A DNA stretch of 64,000 nt from G020348385 sp964538085 (GTDB lineage Bacteria > Acidobacteriota > Aminicenantia > Aminicenantales > Aminicenantaceae): NCBI GenBank assembly GCA_964538085.1, contig CAZIDF010000006.1:1-64000 (forward strand), written 5' to 3'. The stretch's first letter is position 1. Every line of letters starts with the position of its first letter. Below are positions 61,532 to 64,000 of the stretch, piece by piece. The notes below the pieces were generated by a model that saw nothing but the letters and a program-made list of their open reading frames with translations, searched no databases and was not told the origin of the DNA. Made by a program: the position numbers and the translations under genes.

Positions 61532-62186
61532 AAAAGCGAGTACCAGCAGAAATACGGTGAAAACCCTCTTCTTTTATTTTTTTTCACTTAGTCTTCTTTT
61601 CCAAGGACTTGGCTGGGGAGAGATTGTCGACCGGATTGTTGCCATTGTCAATGATGAAGTCATCACGCTGACGGATGTCAACATAATCTTGAAATTCGGC
61701 CTTTTCGAAGACTTGGATGGATCCCAGGAAGAGGGTGCAAGAGAAAAAATTCTCGAACGATTGATCAATCAAAAATTGGTTATTCAGTTGGCGAGTGAAC
61801 GTGTGACAGTCGCCGAGGAAGAGCTTGAAGCTTTTTTGAGCGATATAGTCCAAAAGACAGATCCCGCTCTTGCAGAAGAAGCCCTTCTTCAATTTGGCTT
61901 GGATTGGGATGACCTGAAATCCTATGTTCGAGAAAAATTGCTTTTTCAAAAAATCGTGGCCCAAAGGTTCAGTCGGGGTGTCATCGTGAGTATCGAAGAG
62001 ATCGAAAGCTATTACGAACAGGTTTATGTCCCTTCCCAAAGGGAAAAGAACATCGATCCTCAGCCCATGATCGAATTGCTTGACCAACTTGAAGGGGAAC
62101 TGCAGCGAGAAAAGGTCGAAGCTCAGGTCCAGGAATGGATCGAGAATTTGAAACGTGAGGCCAATATACAGATAATCATTTCTTGA
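61521..62186 (+). CDS. SurA N-terminal-like periplasmic chaperone without PPIase domain
   Basis: A 221-residue exported protein. Signal segment TLFFYFFSLSLLFQGLGWG. The mature start EIVDRIVAIVNDEVITLTDV is the classic SurA/PpiD chaperone N-terminus, and EKILERLINQKLVIQLASER, VTVAEEELEAFLSDIVQKTD and LLFQKIVAQRFSRG follow as helices. No parvulin domain is present; the end EVEAQVQEWIENLKREANIQI-type helix returns to the chaperone core. It likely escorts outer-membrane proteins to the Omp85 machine, whose gene it overlaps by 11 bases. Confidence 0.82.
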   Translation: MYSKKASTSRNTVKTLFFYFFSLSLLFQGLGWGEIVDRIVAIVNDEVITLTDVNIILKFGLFEDLDGSQEEGAREKILERLINQKLVIQLASERVTVAEEELEAFLSDIVQKTDPALAEEALLQFGLDWDDLKSYVREKLLFQKIVAQRFSRGVIVSIEEIESYYEQVYVPSQREKNIDPQPMIELLDQLEGELQREKVEAQVQEWIENLKREANIQIIIS

Positions 62187-62202
62187 TTTTTGAGGATGGA
62201 AT

Positions 62203-63135
62203 ATGGGAAAGATAGCTTTTTTATTTCCAGGACAGGGTTCCCAGGCTGTGGGAATGGGAAAGGTTTTTTATGACTCATTCTCTGAAGCGAGGGATATCTT
62301 TGAACGAGCAGACGAAAGTTTGGGATATTCCTTATCACGGCTATGTTTTGAAGGGCCGGAAGAAAAACTGCGTTTGACCCAAAATACCCAACCTGCCCTG
62401 CTCGTCGTCAGCCACATCGCCTATTCCCTACTCGGAGAGATCCCGGCCATTGCAGCGGGCCATAGCCTGGGAGAGTACTCTGCATTGGTCGCAGCAGGTT
62501 CTCTGTCATTCGAGGATGCCGTTCGTCTTGTGCACAAGAGAGGGCGCTACATGCAGGAAGCTGTCCCAGTGGGAGTGGGGGCCATGGCTGCTCTAATGGG
62601 AGCGAATTATAAAGAGATCGAGCAGGCCCTTTCTCAAGTCAGCTCAGGAGTTGTGGAAATAGCGAACTGGAATAGCCGAGAACAAATTGTCATTGCCGGT
62701 CATGCAGGGGCCGTGGAGGAAGCTCTGGCCCTGATAAATCCCCGCCGTTCTGTGATGCTCCCCGTGAGTGCTCCTTTTCACTGTCAACTTATGAAGAGTG
62801 CTGAGGACAGACTCGCTCATGACCTGGATGCTGTTCGATTTCAAGATTTAAAATTCCCGATCGTTACCAACGTGGATGCTAAGCCGATCCACGCGGGAGA
62901 AGACGCAAGGGAATCCTTGAAAAGACAGGTCACCCGAACCGTGCTCTGGTTCAAATCTATGGAAGTCATGGCAGAACAAGGGCTTCAGGCCTTTGTGGAA
63001 TTGGGTCCTGGTAAAGTCTTGTCAGGGCTGATCAAGCGTATCGGGCGCGATTGGTCCTTTCCTCCAGAAATCTTTAATGTGGAAGATGCCGATACCCTCG
63101 AAACTGTCAAAAAATTCTTTATTTCTGCGGAATAA
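62203..63135 (+). CDS. fabD: Malonyl-CoA:acyl carrier protein transacylase
   Basis: A 310-residue enzyme that loads malonyl groups on ACP for fatty-acid synthesis. KIAFLFPGQGSQAVGMG at the start, AAGHSLGEYSALVAAG with nucleophile Ser88, and LPVSAPFHCQLM with catalytic His193 are intact; VELGPGKVLSGLIKRI is the C-terminal signature. It is 16 bases after the SurA-like gene, with GAGGATGG ahead of the ATG. Its end overlaps the convergent HAD gene by 17 bases. Confidence 0.95.
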   Translation: MGKIAFLFPGQGSQAVGMGKVFYDSFSEARDIFERADESLGYSLSRLCFEGPEEKLRLTQNTQPALLVVSHIAYSLLGEIPAIAAGHSLGEYSALVAAGSLSFEDAVRLVHKRGRYMQEAVPVGVGAMAALMGANYKEIEQALSQVSSGVVEIANWNSREQIVIAGHAGAVEEALALINPRRSVMLPVSAPFHCQLMKSAEDRLAHDLDAVRFQDLKFPIVTNVDAKPIHAGEDARESLKRQVTRTVLWFKSMEVMAEQGLQAFVELGPGKVLSGLIKRIGRDWSFPPEIFNVEDADTLETVKKFFISAE

Positions 63136-63910
63136 GGTCAGCGACGCTTTTGACGACTAGAGTGGGATGTTCTCCGATCGAGGCCAGGTCTGCTTCTTTT
63201 GTTTCGCCGCTGAGAACGAGGATAGAGTCACAAGGAATTCTTCGAGCCAATTCCATGTCTGTGTAGATGCGGTCCCCGATCATCACCACTTTGTCAGGGG
63301 AAACGTTGTGTTTTTTCAGAATGTGGGCGATCATTTCTGGGTTTGGTTTTCCGAAGATCTTGAAGGGTTTTTTGTCCGTCGCTTTTTCAAAAAGGGCGAG
63401 CATGGCTCCGGTATCGGGTATAAATCCCTCCGGTGTCGGACAGACCAGATCAGGATGTGTGGCGATGAGATCCACACCTTTTTGCATCCAGAGTGCCGCA
63501 GTTTTTAATTTTTCGTAGGTGAGCTCGGTATCGAATCCCAAGATAACAAAGCTTGGATTGGGGGATTCGGTTTGGAATCCGGCCTCGATGAACATCTCTT
63601 TCATCGATTTTGTTCCCACGACATAGATGTCACGGACCTCTCTTTCGAGCAAAAAAGCGATGACACCATCCGTGGACAGAATGATCCCTTCCTTGTCGGT
63701 ATGGATACCCAGGGCAGATAGTTTTTGTACATAAGCCGATTTGGAGCGGGAAGAATTATTGGAGAGAAAGTAGAAAAAAATCCCCCTTTCCTTGAGATAA
63801 CTCAGGAATTCTTTTGCCCCGGGAATAAGGGCATCGCCTATATAGATCGTACCGTCAAGATCGAGAAAAGCGATTTTTTTCGTTTGAAACAAGCTGTGAC
63901 CATGCGGCAT
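63119..63910 (-). CDS. HAD-IIA family phosphatase (NagD/PGP-like)
   Basis: A 263-residue HAD hydrolase. Motif I KIAFLDLDGTIYIG (nucleophile and acid Asp), motif II YFLSNNSSRSK, motif III Lys in IFGKPNPEMI and motif IV VVMIGDRIYTDMELAR; the class IIA cap lies between (~80-180). Such enzymes hydrolyse small phosphates such as nucleotides, 2-phosphoglycolate or p-nitrophenyl phosphate. Its ATG follows the stop of the upstream gene on the same strand with no spacer (TGA-ATG), so the two are co-transcribed. Confidence 0.9.
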   Translation of the reverse strand: MPHGHSLFQTKKIAFLDLDGTIYIGDALIPGAKEFLSYLKERGIFFYFLSNNSSRSKSAYVQKLSALGIHTDKEGIILSTDGVIAFLLEREVRDIYVVGTKSMKEMFIEAGFQTESPNPSFVILGFDTELTYEKLKTAALWMQKGVDLIATHPDLVCPTPEGFIPDTGAMLALFEKATDKKPFKIFGKPNPEMIAHILKKHNVSPDKVVMIGDRIYTDMELARRIPCDSILVLSGETKEADLASIGEHPTLVVKSVADLIPQK

Positions 63911-64000
63911 TCAACCGGTTCCTTTGGAGGAAGAAAGGGCATCATTGACATATTCGATGGCGGAGAGGAATGTCACGGTTATGATGATCCAGGAGAGAGC
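63911..64000 (-). CDS. C-terminus of a probable phosphatidylglycerophosphate synthase (3' end only)
   Basis: Only the last 29 residues lie in the window: ALSWIIITVTFLSAIEYVND followed by ALSSSKGTG and a stop. A final transmembrane helix ending in a TFLSxIEYV-type sequence is typical of the C-terminus of PgsA (CDP-diacylglycerol--glycerol-3-phosphate transferase). The identification is tentative from such a short stretch. Confidence 0.5.
   Translation of the reverse strand, partial: ALSWIIITVTFLSAIEYVNDALSSSKGTG

Overview
The window looks like part of a metagenome-assembled genome from a Gram-negative, non-proteobacterial organism, most likely candidate phylum Aminicenantes (OP8) or a close Acidobacteriota-type lineage. 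This is inferred from gene content: tandem sulfatase-fold/TPR fusions, a PadR-linked FtsX permease with a prefix domain, Acidobacteria-type VWFA-like proteins, Asp-box (VPS10/sortilin-like) secreted proteins, a CBM9/DUF5916 protein, and an outer-membrane assembly locus (TamB, Omp85, SurA-like). No rRNA, tRNA, CRISPR array or intact insertion sequence was recognised. Two 100-N gaps (6463-6562 and 60856-60955) are each flanked by the same 55 bases on both sides. They are scaffolding artefacts over contigs that actually overlap, and the second one splits the Omp85 gene.

Layout. 1-6.5 kb: three tandem sulfatase-fold + TPR genes (first one 5'-partial), with Thr instead of the formylglycine Cys. 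6.7-16.8 kb, minus strand: a Tat-exported aminotransferase-like protein; a PadR regulator with an FtsX permease; a sodium/solute symporter next to a double-SIS MurQ/GKRP-like protein; an AlkD-like protein and a DUF1015 protein. 17-31.8 kb: a biotin ligase, a D-aminoacylase, a GNAT acetyltransferase, the pbpC/alpha-2-macroglobulin pair, a tiny zinc ribbon, a truncated NTF2-like ORF, a CAAX protease, and short or degraded TPR/secreted ORFs. 32-36.5 kb: a complete sulfate/thiosulfate ABC transporter (sbp-cysT-cysW-cysA) with a near-consensus promoter, then small zinc-ribbon and membrane proteins. 36.5-43.5 kb: an Asp-box exported protein, then hslV-hslU-lipoprotein-FAH hydrolase as a tightly packed operon. 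43.7-50.4 kb: an outer-membrane beta-barrel, two VWFA-like paralogues, a CBM9/DUF5916 protein and a lipoprotein. 50.6-55 kb: a transaldolase-family aldolase and a biotin-dependent acyl-CoA carboxylase (carboxyltransferase, biotin carboxylase, biotin carrier), the natural substrate of the biotin ligase at 17.5 kb. 55-64 kb: tamB, Omp85, SurA-like, fabD, and opposite them a HAD-IIA phosphatase and the C-terminus of a probable PgsA.

The least explained material is intergenic. Two families of structured repeats occur, each in two copies. Family A (30.6 and 39.4 kb) is about 250 nt, with a conserved core containing two small hairpins at identical spacing. Family B (20.2 and 29.1 kb) has a conserved core enclosed by long, near-perfect inverted arms whose sequences differ between copies. 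All four copies lie in spacers between divergently transcribed genes. These, together with the Thr-type sulfatase-fold TPR family, are the best candidates for undescribed biology here.
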